Assembly (NCBI GenBank): GCA_034687125.1
Contig: JAQGBZ010000207.1
Location: forward strand, 47,080-111,079
Direction of reading: 5' to 3'
Origin: Neelides folsomi
Taxonomy: Eukaryota; Arthropoda; Collembola; Neelipleona; Neelidae
DNA: 64,000 bases
The notes under the pieces were generated by a model. That model had not been told where the DNA came from. It did not search any database and was given only the letters and a program-made list of their open reading frames with translations. Below, in pieces: positions 37,340 through 51,700 of the stretch; the first letter of the stretch is position 1, and the number at the start of each line of letters is the position of its first letter. The position numbers and the translations under genes are program-made.

Positions 37340-39848
37340 GTGGGTCCGTTAGACACACAGAGAAAAGCGAATCCTTCCACGATGGCCAACCCACGTTTGC
37401 CAATATCAAATCTTCATAAATATAATGATACAACATATCTCATTCATCTCACATCTTTCAATAAATACTACATAATAGTTATAAGACTTAGGTTCACTCC
37501 TTTGATTTGAATTCGTTCGCACTTTGGCTCCCATTATGACCATCGGACCTTATAAATAATTTAAATGTGAACTTGACAATGGCCCTCTGACGGGGTTGTC
37601 TTCGAGCGTGATTTAAAGCTTTTGGAAATAAAACAATAACGGCCCTTAAGAATCTCACATTGTCTATTGGGGAGATGAATTTGGAACCTGCGTTGTTATC
37701 AAGTCAAAGAACGGAGTTTGTCCATTTAATTTTCACGGTGTTGAGAGTCGAGGCATTTGGCTTGTCTAATTGAGAATGATGGAGGGGTTGAGGTGCTGAG
37801 TCCTATCTTCTATCATGCCCATGTGCATAATTTACAGATATGGGCTACGAATGTCATTAATCGAATCGGCTTTTGACATTCCGACTCCTTGGGATTGGTC
37901 ACTCGAGAGGGCTACAAGTCAACGGCACTTTGTCACACATCCACACATTTCGGGCTTATGGTAATCTGAAGCTTCGCTTAAGATCTCTAATCTCTTTTTA
38001 CCGATCCTAAGCGTCCCTTCCGGTGATAGCCAAAGACAATCATGGACTCGTTTCATACGCAAATAAAGAACCCACAGGTCGAATATTTATAAAGTCATAT
38101 AAGCCGCCCAAATCCACTAATATTTACATATACACAATGATTTAATTGAACAAAGGTTAATTAAGCCCCACTACTCACTACACCTACTTTTCTATTCGCC
38201 TCCCGGTGTTTTTATTTATCAATTTAAAGATATGCTAGATATTTATAAATGAAAGTTGAAGGTTTGCTAATTTTCATTAGGAGTCTTTTATAGCTAATTT
38301 TGACAAGCATTTGCATGTTAGTATAAAAATATGAAATCTGCTATTACAATACAAGCAATGAGAAATAAATAACACTTTTGCATATTATATTCATGATCAG
38401 ATACACATACAGGTATTCTTACAAATTAACAAATCTTCAAGCCTTTAAATCTATAAAATTTAAAGAGTAAATACAAATACACAATGTATGAGGAAGCATT
38501 AAAAAGAATTTCCATTCATTGATAAAATGGGTTTAGTTGGAAGTCTTGGAAGTCTCACAAGCTAGTTAAAGGCGTAATGAGAGTTGTACCAGCAATAAAA
38601 TTGAGATTGAGAGTTTCCTATGTCCTTTTTAGTATTCCTGCAAGTATCGAGTGCACGTGAAATCGGTCATGGATAGTAAATAACTATCTCGTATCATACA
38701 CCATTCATGACTTTAAAGATGCTCTCCAAAATTTTCGAACTTGACATTAATTGTGGCTTTGTATTGGACTCTCACACCTCTTCGCTGTGGTGTAAACGAA
38801 CTTGATCTCAAAATCCCAGCTCAGGATTCAAATCACAATTTTATTTATGAGCGTGAAAGTGTAGTCCTTTCAACCTCTTTCTATTGACTAATTGCCAATT
38901 AGCTCCATTCTCAAAAGGATTGGAAAATTATGATCTTCACATAAAACTCAACATTTCCATATTTTATCTATGTAATAGCCAAATCTCAGTTTTCTATAAG
39001 TAAATAAATCCATCCAAGTCTGGATAACTTGGAAAGTTGAGACATTGGAATTTTATTTTAAGAACCTGCAATTTCCTACTTGATATTCTGAAAAAATGGT
39101 AAAAACGGTCGGATCATTATTTATGATTTAACATTGAAAAATGAGTGAGTGAGTGAGCATTGATTAAATAATTCTTAATATTTTTTTAACTATTATATAA
39201 ATTATAATTAATTTATAAGAGTTTTATAACATATATTGCATTGGATTTAAAGGAAACGTTTTAAATTACAGTTTTATTTTTCCAATGTTTGTTATTCAAT
39301 AAAACTAGTTTTCCTATTGTTTAAGAATAAATAGTTTCATTATGAATTACAGGAAGAAAGTGTTGGGGACGAGTAGCCCCAAACACTTGACAGAAATCCG
39401 TTTGGTGGAAAATTGCGAATCCGGTTATGAAAATGAAAATTTATCCAATGATATCCAGTGAGGTTCATTATCATATAATTCTCATTACGCTCATCGACTT
39501 CCTCGTGATTTCTTATGAGCTTCAGATCGTGTTCATCTTCACCTCTCCTATTTATCAAGTTTAACACCTCGGTGGGGTTCCGAACAACCTTTCAGAAGCA
39601 ATGTGATAAAATGATATCACCCTTAAATCATCTCAAACTTGGATTAACTTCATCGTCATCAAAACCACACTTCTTGATCAACTTCACAATATGACAGCAT
39701 TAACCATTCTTTTAAAGGAATTAATGAATACCATTCCCTCGCATCTGTTATAGTTATAATGAAGTTGATGTCCAACAAACATGGACAATATGTAGGCATT
39801 AAAACTGACCATTATTTCTTAAATTGAGAGAGATTAGCATTACCAATA
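37340..39848. other. Non-coding stretch
   Basis: No supported gene. A short (GAGT)n run lies near 39,143-39,157. The part to about 38,050 is less AT-rich than the rest. Confidence 0.4.
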
Positions 39849-40188
39849 TTAGAATCTTTGAGGGTTCTCATAAAAGAAAAAATTGATTTCCAGATGTGTG
39901 AATATTCAAGCAAATGAAAAGAAGCTTTAGAATCTCATATAAGAATTCATACAGGAGAAAGACCATTCAAATGCCAGATGTGTAAATATTCTTCCAAACA
40001 GAAAATAGGTTTAATATTTCACATAAGAACTCATACAGGAGAAAAACCATTCAAATGCCTGATGTGCAGATATTCTTCCAAGAAGAAGAAAAGTTTAGTA
40101 ACTCATATAAGAATTCACACAGGAGAAAAACCATTTAAGTGACACACGCGAATATTCATGCAAATTGAAAGGGGCGTTAGAGTCATAA
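39849..40188 (+). pseudogene. C2H2 zinc-finger gene fragment, decayed
   Basis: Two complete fingers of form C-x2-C-x12-H-x3-H with the linkers HTGERPFKC and HTGEKPFKC are readable (for example CQMCKYSSKQKIGL followed by IFHIRTH). They are flanked by broken fingers. The upstream finger has TGA after CEYSSK, and its preceding linker is scrambled (ESLRVLIKEKIDF). Downstream, the cysteine codon after the last PFK has become TGA, and the following YSCKLKGALES is one frame over. There is no start, no full finger array and no intron support. It is a relic of a Krueppel-type zinc-finger gene. Confidence 0.85.
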
Positions 40189-40266
40189 AGAAAGAGATTT
40201 ATCAATAATGTGGGAGATAATTTTAAAATGTGCATTTGGAAACAGTGATTTTACATAGATTTTAGA

Positions 40267-40401
40267 TGGTAACGCATCTTTACCATTCCATAAATTAAAG
40301 GGGTTTATAGTTGGTAAAGCATTTATACCAGCCTACAAAAATAAAGTTTTCTAAGGTGGTAACACGTATACCAATTCCTATAAAAGGGTTAATCAAAGCG
40401 T
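40267..40401. repeat. 45-bp tandem repeat, three degenerate copies
   Basis: Units start at 40267, 40312 and 40357, exactly 45 bases apart. Each opens with an imperfect palindrome of the form TGGTAA...TTACCA (TGGTAACGCATCTTTACCA, TGGTAAAGCATTTATACCA, TGGTAACACGTATACCA). Read in one frame, the units give 15-residue repeats starting GNASLP, GKAFIP and GNTYTN, with a stop inside the second copy. It lies 78 bases after the dead zinc-finger fragment. Confidence 0.75.
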
Positions 40402-43400
40402 TGATAAAAATAAAATTTTATTTTTTACATTTTTTATGAATGCTATCAACTATGTACACCATGCACAAATAAAGAATGTACTCTATTACACATTCGACTT
40501 GAATATTGCATTCTACTAATGTTACCTATATATTGATTTGTTTATTCGAAGAAGGGGTTTATGATTTTTCATGATTTATTTAAATAAGTTACCAACGTGA
40601 AATTTAACTTTATATAACATATTAGCAGTGTGAGATATAAATTTTAAAACTCAACATTTTCAAATAACAGAATAAATATCAATTATTAACAACTAATAAT
40701 ATTGAAAATGATTTTATGAATAACGAAATGAAAGGGAAAGGTAAAGGAATCAAACTTTTCCAGCATTTACATTGACAATTTCAAAAATATATAAGATTGT
40801 TCTGAAAAATATTATCGCCTGTAACTAACTGTTTTCATATAAAGTAGACTTTTAAAATTTAAATGAAATAAATAAAATAAACAAATTGCCTAGATCCCTT
40901 CTTCGAATAAACAAATCATATCTACTCTACACCTACATTAATAGGTATTTTAGTTATGATTTAATGTTAATATTTTGTGAATAGGTAAAATTAAACATTA
41001 AATACAATTACAACCATTTTAATAAATTCTTTCGAATCATTCATAAATAGATATAAAATATGTAGGTAGTCTTATAATTACTTATCACTTGTCACTTAAT
41101 AACACCTACCTTATAAAGTATAAGAATTATTCACACTCAATTCAAACCTCATATTCAATCAAAGCATAGGAAATTAACAAATAAAAGATAATTAAGTTTA
41201 GTAAATGCATCTTAAAATTAAGAGATCAAGATTTTAAATATTTCGGAGAACCAACTTGTTCGCATTTAGGTAAATATTCAAGCGGTACATGGCCATAAAA
41301 TGGGATTTGGAGGAATTGTAATGAGGGTAGAAGAGAGATCGTACGATTGTGTCTAATAGGATTAAATGGGATTTAAGGACCAGGATTTGAGGGATTAAAG
41401 GAACTTTAATAGTCAATAAACTTCATTGGCCGCTCAGGTTTTTAGCCGAGTGATGAAGGGACTTGGAACCCCCTGATTTGATTTAGATTAGTCACGACCA
41501 TGGCAGATTTAATTGAAACATTTAGATGGTAAATCCCATCATCATTCCCATCATCGCTAAAGCGAGTCGTCGACGGGCCAGAGGTCACGAGAGCTCTTCG
41601 AACCACATCAACCCAACAATAACAACAACAATGCAAACGTGCAAATTGCACATTACCATTTGCTATTAAATCCTACATGGATTTCTCCCTCATTTCTCAT
41701 TCAACGTATCATTGTAAAGGTATCATTCAAAGATCCAAACATGAAACCATACAATATCATTATATTCACGAATATTCACGACAGTATACCTACATAAGTG
41801 CATCTACGTGCATTAGTTTCATATTAGTTTTTTAAATATATTTTTCGTGTATGAGGATTTGTACATAGGAGCTTGGATATATTGAAATATGAATAGGAGA
41901 TGAAAAAAGTGAACTGCACTTTGATCATATCAATAAATGGAGAGCCATCCACCCTTCATTCTTTCACTCATCTTATGAGGATCAAATGCCTTGTTATTTG
42001 ATCTCTTAAATGGCTCTTTCATTGTAGATTTAAGGAGATTTCAAATGACCTTTCCTTCAACCCCGCCACAATTCTACTTTCGTACCTCATGTTTACATTT
42101 TGGTCAAACATCATCTTTGATCATCTCTCTGATTTCTCTTTCCCTTATTGAATAAAATTTTAATAAAAGTTGAAGGTTTTATCATTTGACTTCTCCATTC
42201 ATCATTTATAATTAAATACGATTTTAACTATTAAACATTCGTTTTTTATCCACATAAATGTATAATATTTCTTTTACCATTTACATATATTTTATTTAAC
42301 TTTTAACATTAATGTTGAACAAACAATGTGTAAAAGTCAAATGTTAAAAAAATGTAAATTCAAAATAAAAGTCCCTTTTAATCATGCATTAACTTGCATT
42401 AAGTACAAGTATGTTATATAGGATAGTTAATGTTTTTGCAAGTGTTTCATCTACTCCATTGTTGTCAATACAAAATGTCCAACTCAATTAAAAATGAGGT
42501 GATGAGATAAGATTTGACGTAAGATAAGAGCTTGACCTGCTACGTGCCAAAATTATTAATAATCCAATAGATTTAAATGCTTGAATGCAATTATAATTTG
42601 AAAGATCTCGTGTTGTGAAATTATCAGGTTGAAGGATTCCATTTTTCTCTCACGCCATAAATACATATATATATATATATATTAACAGTATGCTAAAGGT
42701 TAAAGTGATTGGGAGAATTCGAGATTCTTAATCTGAATATTGTAATCTCAAAGATCTGATTAATATTTTAGGTTACGCATAATTTTAGCTTGTAAAAATC
42801 ATGATATGCTCAAATCCACCATGGTCTAATATTAATTTTCATTTTTCTTACCTAAAGTTTTTAATGAAAAGGATAAAGGATAAAATATTCACCAAGAGTC
42901 AATTTGATTAACTTTAAAAAGCATTCTGTAATTACTATTGAATAAAATAATTAGGTAGTAATTGAATTATTCATAATATTCATATCTATTAAATAATTAT
43001 ATTTAATTATTATAATAGACATACATTACGTGTAAAACTATACATAAGGATATGATAAACGAATGATCGACATAAGAAGATGAATTTCCTCAGGGTTAAG
43101 ATGAACGAATAAAAAATGGGTAAAGGAAATGGATCATTAGACGCTCCAAACCTTCAATTGGCGATCAAAAGGCGGTTCTTTATTTCTTCCCAACCTCGTT
43201 TATTGACCACATGAGTAATAATTGTATCACTATTTAATGATGATCGTAATTTTGAAGCACAACTCGTCTAATAATCCCATTTAGCATACCAATGAACTTG
43301 CAAGGAATCAAGAAAAATAGAGCAAGTGATTTAAAAAACTTTATCTCTAGAATCAAATTCAATCACCACATTATAATGACTGTTCCTCGTTCTCAATCCT

Positions 43401-44839
43401 CGACTTAAATGACTTGATTCATTTAACACTTTATGCAAATTTCCTCAACGACATCATTATGATGTGTGATAGATATTTTTACACATTGCCGTACATTATA
43501 TGAAAATTGCATTTTTCTTACCTGTATTATTCATTCGTTTTATCATCCAAAGTGAATATTTCTCTTTTAACTCATTCTCATTATCAAATGCTAAAGACAT
43601 TTACTTCGAATTCAGTTAAATATCCATTAGTTAATGAACAGTCTATAAGAACCCCTACAGTATGTTTATGTCACATGTATGTACGTAATCTCACCCTTCT
43701 CGTCTATGTGAAGTTTTTCATCCTATCTTCATATTTTGTTCGAGGGATCTTATCTTAAGAAACTCCATTTTATCACAAAACTCACGTTTATGTGAACAAA
43801 GACCTCCCTATCTCTAGATTTGATTAAATGCTTAATCGCTAATTTGCTAACTATTTAAGAATGTGCATTGAATGCGTTTCTCATATGTATATTGTTCATG
43901 TAATAAATGCGGCATTATATAATGATTTTACAAACAGCAGATATTATAGCACAATATGTATATACCCATGTGAGTATCCTTCAGGTCCAATCATCAAAGC
44001 AAATGATAGCCAAAGGACTTCGTGTAAACTGCCCACAATGTGTTTTCATAATAGAGAGAGTCAAACACCTCTAGTTATCAAGCCGCAAAGAGAAATATCA
44101 ACAAAATCTTAAAAAAACCATCATGAAACAACAATGATACAACTTTCATTCTTCACTCCTATTGTTAAAGAGGAAATTAAATAAAGCTTTTACATAACAC
44201 TCCTATACCCATTTTCCACTCGTATATCGATTTGCGGAAAAATGATTAAAAGATGGGTTATGAAAGAGAAATCTGACGAGTCAATGCCTTCAATTCCCAA
44301 GATGAAAATCATGTTTGACTAAACCACTATAAATGTATGAAAAATTAAATAAATTATCTACTGATTGTGAATGTGCGAAGAATCCCCAAAATTAACTCTT
44401 TTAACTTTAACTATTAAATATAACTAATTTCCAAACAAGGTGCAATTAGGAAAGAATGTTCTGGTGTAAAGAAAGTATGTAGGTAAATGCATAATGATTT
44501 TATACAAACCGAATATATTTATATTATTAATATAAAGTTTTTTTTATTAAATATCGTTTAATAAATTCATTATTTCGCATATAAAGAGTGACTTCGAAAG
44601 TTTATATTCATCTCCTCTATAAATATTAAACGATGAGAGTAACAATTAAAGATGAACATAGAAAAAAATAATATACATAATATGGTATAGGTAATTCATA
44701 ATATTCAATATTGATATTCTTTACATAATATGTAAACTATATTGGCAGAACTTAACAAGTTGATCTTTTGTTATATGATAAGTTTAAAATTAAGGATATT
44801 ATAAAAATTAATTATAGATGTAAATGCACGTAATAAACA
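40402..44839. other. AT-rich non-coding stretch
   Basis: No supported gene. It contains an (AT)9 run at 42,665-42,682 and a less AT-rich island at 41,420-41,660. Open frames at 43,507-43,758 and 43,861-44,112 show no domain. Confidence 0.4.
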
Positions 44840-44845
44840 TTTAAT
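44840..44845 (-). terminator. Possible polyadenylation signal for the RS-rich gene
   Basis: ATTAAA on the minus strand lies about 55 bases past the TAA stop at 44900. This is a common variant of AATAAA at a plausible distance. AT-rich DNA makes chance matches frequent. Confidence 0.25.
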
Positions 44846-44899
44846 TCGGGATGTAAAAATATTCGGGACTTTTAGGGAGTTGGAAGTCTTTTGTAAATG

Positions 44900-45706
44900 T
44901 TAAGGGGAGGTTCCAGGAGGTGGCGGCTCGTCTTCCTCCACTGCAACTTCCACCTTCATTTCCTCGGGCACTGGGAGGAATTCGGGTTGGGGCGGGGTGT
45001 AGAACCGAAAATGGTCCGAGTCAACGGGGCTCGCTGGCTTGATTTCTATAACGGTCGGAACCCTCGAGAGGCGTAAAGTGGGAGACGGCGAGGTATGGAG
45101 ATCGATTGGTTCCATAACCTCTGGCGACGGCGCATCCAATTCCATAGGTTCTTCAGGATCCGGGACGAGTTGAGGAGAGAGGTCTCGAACAACTTTCCCT
45201 TCTCCCTCAAATTCACCCTGGTTTTTTTCCAAGCTCGGAGCTTGGTTGGAGAACGAGAACACAATTTGAAAGCCCTTTTCGGCAACAGCTTTACCATACA
45301 AAACTGAAAAAACAAAAACCATTTTATTTTAATTAGTTGATCAAATTAATAACATAAATACGCCTAGAATTATTATTAAAAAGGAGAAAAACAAATTTTC
45401 AAATAAAAATCCTCACCAGCGTATTGAGGACTGACTTGATACAAAATTCCAGGGTGGCAAAAAGGATAAGGTGATTTAGGAGGAGGCGGCGGGGCCATCT
45501 CAAATAACTCCGGGTCCAAGTCTTTGCGGGAACGTTTCTTCCTCTTTATCATCTTCATCTTCTTCTTCTTTGGGCTCGAGGCCTCTGAAGTAATTTCCCC
45601 TGGTGGGGGCGACATTGGCATTTCATGATCTGATCCCTCACTCCCTTCACCAGGGATAATTCCATCAGCGAATTTAACCCCTCGTCGAGGTCTCTCGGTC
45701 TTCTCT
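44900..45706 (-). CDS. RS-rich gene, exons 8 and 9 (C-terminus)
   Basis: Exon 8 (45706-45417) begins at GTTGACAG|AGAGAAG. It encodes RPRRGVKFADGIIPGEGSEG, an SPPPGE motif, a basic run (KKKKMKMIKRKKRSRKD) and PPPPPKSPYPFCHPGILYQV. Exon 9 (45303-44900) begins at TTTTTTCAG|TTTTGTATGG. It encodes VLYGKAVAEKGFQIVFSF, then an acidic proline-rich tail ending EEDEPPPPGTSP and TAA. These blocks are less low-complexity than the rest and are the best regions for a homology search. Confidence 0.85.
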
Positions 45707-48700
45707 CTGTCAACATGAAATTTACTTATTTACTCCCATTGCATATTAAAGCTTAAATAAGAGTTGCTAATAAAATACACAATCAAGTTGAATCTCAAAA
45801 AGAGAAATTGATTCCACTCTCAATTCATTTTACATTGAGGGCTAAAATGGGACCAGCAGCAAAGAATGTTGAAATTACTGACCTAAATCCCAAAGATACT
45901 AAAATCCCTTTTGGCTTTTCTGTTTCCTTCAGAGGATCGGTAAGTGGAGGTTCAACCACCGCTGGAGGCTCTTTCTCTTCTCCACCCTCATCTCGATTTT
46001 CCTCATTGGGTTGAGCAAGATATTCCTCTGCCGGACTCGAATCCTTTTCTCCTTCTCCTTTTTCCAATGGGGATTCCTAATAAAAACCATCAAATATTAA
46101 ACATCAAATAACCCATCCAATGATAAATAATCTAACCACTTGACAAGGCAATCTCTGTTAAAAAGGAAACTCCAAATAACATAACATCGTGAGCATTTTA
46201 TAGATGTAAACACATTTAAATAAATAATCATAGGCACATAAATAAAAGCGGACCTTAAATGGTAGCTATAATTAAATTAACACTAATTGAGCTTCATCTT
46301 ACACCCTTAATTGAACAATACCGAAAGACCAGGGATAATTAAAATATACAAATACTTTCAAATGCGGTTATATTCATCACCTGATGATAATCTGGAGAAA
46401 CTCTCTTGTCAATTTATGAATGCAATAGCGTGGGATTCCCTTGTGAGATTCATCCCCTCCCTTATTAGTCCGTCTCCCCTCAATGCGCATTTCAATTAGA
46501 TGTCACATAATGGAATATGAACAATTGCTTAAAATACATAGTGGGTCAATAGCGTCATAAAAATTTATCGAGTCCCCCACTTGTAATATGATTCTTTTAA
46601 TGGTCATGAACTTACGATGATCATGATTCATGATGTATTTGTATGCAATGAAATCGTTGAAGTAATGAATTAATGAATAGAATGAGAAAGCGCTGATGGA
46701 GAGCCAAAGTTATTACGCGGAATGCAAGGTGCATGAAGGCCAATATGAATCAATAGAGAGAGTCTTCTCCCTACGTTCGCGACCATTCCCCAAACCTTCC
46801 CCGTGTTGATGGATAAGACAAGGCTTGTAAATTTATTTATTTTATTATTATATATCATACCTTTAATTTAAGGTACACAACAAATCCTCCTCCGCTCAAA
46901 CTTTACAAATTAATTTGAGTCGACTCCCTCTAGTCTTACAATTTCTGTTATTACACAGAGTTCTTTTAAACAAACTTCTTTCGGTATTGTTCAATTAGTT
47001 AATTATAAAATATAGCTCAATATATATTTAGTTAGTGTTATAAACATTATGTACTAACTATTAGGAATATATAAATAACTTAATTATGACAATCTATGTT
47101 ATTTAAATAGGAAAATAACGGTCAATTAGTCTCAATTAGTAAAAAATAATTTAGTCAAACTTTCAATTGACTGACACGACATTCACAAAATGAATATGAG
47201 CCACGAGTTGAGTCTGACCGCGCGGCCGCTCATTTATTGTCGCGGAGCTTCCTTTTGCCAATTCACTCAACATTGTCAATGTGGATAGAAGAAGTGCAAA
47301 TGTGCTGAGGCCAAACAATTGAGTGGCTCTGGCACGGAGTACTACCTGGAGCAACGACGCATCTTCACCCATCGGCTCTTTCATCTCTTCAACTTCACAG
47401 GATCCAGAAATGACCTTTTCTTCGACAAAGTTCTTGCTTTCATTTTCAATCATCACCTCCTCCGACTGTAAAATACAAAATTTTTAGAATTCTCATCTCT
47501 ATTTGAAATAGTAAAGAACAAATTCCAATTAAAATATTAGCAATTAAAAAATTCTATTAATAGTGTTAACATATTTTATATTAAAGAAAGTTTTATAATA
47601 AAGCTTACATGTTTTTTATTAGCAGCAGCCACAGCCATGGCAGATTTCATTTGGCGATCTCGCTTTGCTAATCTTTCCATCTTCCGTTGTAAACGCCTCG
47701 CTTTTTGAGCTTTGATTTCCTCTTCAGTGATAATCGGCTTTTCTTCGATTTCTGCAACGGGTGGAAGAACGACGAATGGAATTGTGAAAGGAACAACTGG
47801 AACTTTGATGGTCACAATCCGTGTTTTCGGAAGAGATGAATCAATCTGTGGTGAACAAGTTTAAAATGTTAAATTAATATTAAACCTCATTAATAATTAA
47901 GTTGTACCAAGTTTCAAATGGTTGGAGTAATATGCAATGTAATCAAAAATTTAGGAATATAAATTCATAAATCATGGCTAGTTATAAATAAAATTGGATA
48001 TGAAAACTATGAATTATGAGCGGCGAGTTGGTAAATAATCGATAAATGTGTTGATGGCTGATGCATTCAATTAAATTAAAGTGTAAAACGAATGTCTGAC
48101 CTGCTGAGAACCATCCAATTTCCCTAAATGGGGCGTGTGATGTTGAATTTCTCCATTGGAGCTGATGGTGATGGGCGAAGTGGGAACATCCGTCGATGGC
48201 ACGATTTGGATCACGTTCCCTCGCTGAAATAAAATAAAAGCATTAATACACATTCCAACTGAAGCTTGTCAGATTTTATAGCTTTTCAATGTACTAATTT
48301 ATAAATTAATATATTTTATAATATAAAATCTAAGTATGTCGATCTCTCTCACATAATTCTCATGTACAAATTATATAACTCTAATTTTAATTATAAGTTA
48401 AAGAAACAAAATTTCTGTATTAAAATACAATTAATTAAAATTCCAAAACAGTAAAAGTTTCTGAACACGTTTAACAAATAAATTATGACATTAAACTATT
48501 GTAATTATTGTCTGAATGGCGTAATTTATTCTAATGAAAATTAAAAAGTATATTTAATTTCATTAGCTTAATAAAATAAAAGTTAGTACTTTTTAGTAGT
48601 TCAGTAAAAAATATATATAATTGTTAAAATTGAACTCTCACCTGGACAATTTGTGATTTGGAGTGTCTCGAGTGTGAATGCCCATGAGGAGGGAACATTG

Positions 48701-51700
48701 TACGTCCCATTTGGCCACCCTCGAGGTTTGGTCCAGCTCCAGGATAATAATGATCCATCTTGCCCATATCTTGTGGAAGAAATTTATTCCCAAGCCCAGG
48801 CATTCCATAATACATTCCGCTATTTTCCTCTCTCAAACTAATTCCCATTTCCATTTCAAGTCGTTCGTCCAACGAAAGTCTTCTTGGCGAGGAATTCCCT
48901 GGCCCCTCTATTTGCTCATACTCTGTATGTGTTGTTGTGAGGGCATGGTAGGATTCCATCGGATGATGCATGGGAGCCTCCGATGCCATGAAGATCTCTT
49001 TGCTCATTCCACAAAACAATTCCGAACCTCTTGCTGCCAATTCAGCATCGCTGATGGTTGAATCGGCCACATTGAGTTGCAACGGCGGGGACTCATTGTC
49101 GCTCCTTCTCCTCTCATGATCTTCATGGTCATAATGATCATATTCCCGCCTTCTTCGGTCATGAAATTCACGAGGGTCAGGGCTTCGACTATGTCTTCCA
49201 TAACTTCTATAATGATCTCGTTCTCGACCATCTCGCACTCTTTCCCTCGAATGTCCCCTCTCCCTTGAATGCCTTCGTTCCCGTGAATGTTCTCTTGAAT
49301 GTGTCCTTTCCCTTGGCTCCCGAATTTCCATTAATTCTCTCACTTCCCTTGGACGTTCTTTTTCCGAATATCGTTCTTGGCTCTCCCTTCGATCTTTCCT
49401 ATCGGAATGTCTCAACTCACCATCCCTCACTTCTTCCCTAAGTCTCGGATGTCCTTGATCATAATGATGATATCGTTCGTGTTCATGTCTTTGAGACTCT
49501 CTTGAGTCTCTTGTCGGATCTCGGCCCCTTCTTGAAAGAATTGTCATATCATCTCGTTCCCTTCTCCTTCGCACATCGAATCCTTTTCTTCCATGAGGAC
49601 TCAAGGACCTAGACCGTGATCTAGAGTAAGAACTATCCCTCTTCCTCCTTTCTCTTCCTTGAGACTGATGATGGCGACCATGATGACGACTCCGATCCGG
49701 CGGCGGTGAATGTCTTCGCCCTCCACTCCTATGCTCATTGTAATATTCGTCATAGCCTCTTCTTACCCTGAACCGTTGGCTGCTGTGCGGAGAATAAGAC
49801 CGAGATCTTGACCTTGATCTGGATCTTGAATATGACCTGGATCTTGAGCGACGTCCAGACAAACTCTTCCTATCTTTGTAATATTGAGTCCGCTCAGATG
49901 AACTTCCCAATTTTTCAGTCTTCAAATGATGATCCCAGTCTTTCATTTTTTCCAGCCCTCCACGATCTTCAAAATCTCGATCTTCAACGATCCTCTCAAT
50001 TAAGATTTTTGAGCTGTCGGGTTCATAGTCAACTTTTCTTGTCAAAAGTTCTTCTGTTTGGTAAGCCCTCACGTCCTCACTTTTTCCACTCTCAACATGC
50101 CGCTCAAACGAGTCATATAAATAATTATCACTACAGTGGCTGCTAATCCTACTTTCATGCAAGTCAAGTTCATGCTCTTTTTTACTTTCAGGAATAATTT
50201 CAGTCTTTTCAATAATTTCCTTGGCGTCTCTAATATTTTCCTCAAGAAATTGAGTCTCCTCTTGGCTCATCCCATCATGCACTTCCTTGTAGATAGCCAA
50301 ATTCTCAGTCTTCTTGGAGATAGACATATTTGGGAAATAACCACTTTGGTATTCAAGTGGGATTTTTTCTTTCCCATCACTTGTTTTCGTTGTTGTCAAC
50401 AGTTCTTCTTCGGGAGAACCCATGTTGGAAAAGGGATCGTATTTCTCTTCAATTAATCCTCCTCCATTTGCAAATTCAGGAGAATTGGGAGACTTAACAC
50501 TTTCATCAGAATAGGAAGTGCTTGATGAAGAATCCGAACTTTCGCTCTTCTCATCCCGATTGTACAAAACATCTCCGTTCAAATCCCCAGTTTCGGAAGT
50601 ATTTGAATTTAAAGAGAAAGACCCTGAATTGAGCAGCATATTTTCAATGAGATCCTGAGCACTCAAATTCTCATTATTAAGGACAGAATTGAGTAAAACA
50701 TCATCATCAAAGCTCGTGAGGAGTTCTTGAGCATTCCGAGGTTTCCGGGCTTCCCCACTGCTATTACTAATAACTTGTTGGAGCGGAGAATAGGTAAGTG
50801 AACTCCGGGTGGGAACAATACCAAGAATTTCTTCTGCAGTCAACGCTGGGACATCAAGGAGTAATGGAAGTTCATTCATTGCTGATCGCTTCCTTCCGCT
50901 GCTTCCACTCTTGCTCGATTGATGTTTAGAGGATTTCTTTTCTTTATCATCCTTCTCTCTTGGGCGATCGCGGTCTTTGTCATGACGAGAATTAAAACTC
51001 GAACTTGGCCTTCCTCCCCCACGTGACCCCTTCCCATCCTCGTCCGAATCACCCGGGCTTTTATCTCGTTTCTTCTCACCCTTCGAATTTTTGCTCTTCT
51101 TGGTCTTTTTCTTTCGCTTCTTTCTCTTTTCCTCTTCAGAGGAAGAGTCAGAGGAGGATTCGGAATCACTACTGCCAGAACTCATTGAAATTGCTGAACT
51201 TTCAGAAGTCTTTGAAGAAGTGGACGCTCGTGATCGTTTCTTCTTTTTCTTTTCCACAACAACTTTCTCATGCTTCTTCTTTTTCAATTTGGTCTTCTCT
51301 TCTTTTAGTTCTTTTTCTTTCTCAGGAAGTTTTTCCTTTTCGGTGGGTTTAGCTTTTGTAGATTTACTATTCTTTGAACTCACAACAGGTTTCACTTCTT
51401 CAATTTTAGCCTTTTTAGTTGAAGACTTCTTCGGTGGGTCAACCTCAACTTCTTCGTCACTTGACTGATCAGGACTTTTCACTTTCCTTTTTCTAGTGCT
51501 CTTGTCCTTTGATTTACCCTTTGACTCATTTTCATCCTCATTTGAATTTTTATCCGACTCTCCTTCATCCTCACTTGTCTCCTTGTCCTTCTTCGATCCC
51601 TTAGCATGCCTGTGATGTTTCTTCTTCTTCTTCTTTGACTTTTTATCCTTCTTCTTCTCCTTTCCTTCCTTTTTCTTCTTCTCATGAGGGATCGCGTCGT

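Noticed and set aside
43861-44112. 83-codon plus-strand frame with several Cys
   Set aside because: Cysteines do not form a known pattern and there is no good upstream context.
47163-47345. Hydrophobic extension after exon 6 of the RS-rich gene
   Set aside because: The stretch follows a good donor (CCAG|GTAGTA) and joining at that donor keeps the frame to exon 7, so it is most likely intron.
51005-51468. Ser/Phe-rich plus-strand frames over exon 3
   Set aside because: They are antisense shadows of the Lys/Glu/Ser tracts of the RS-rich gene.
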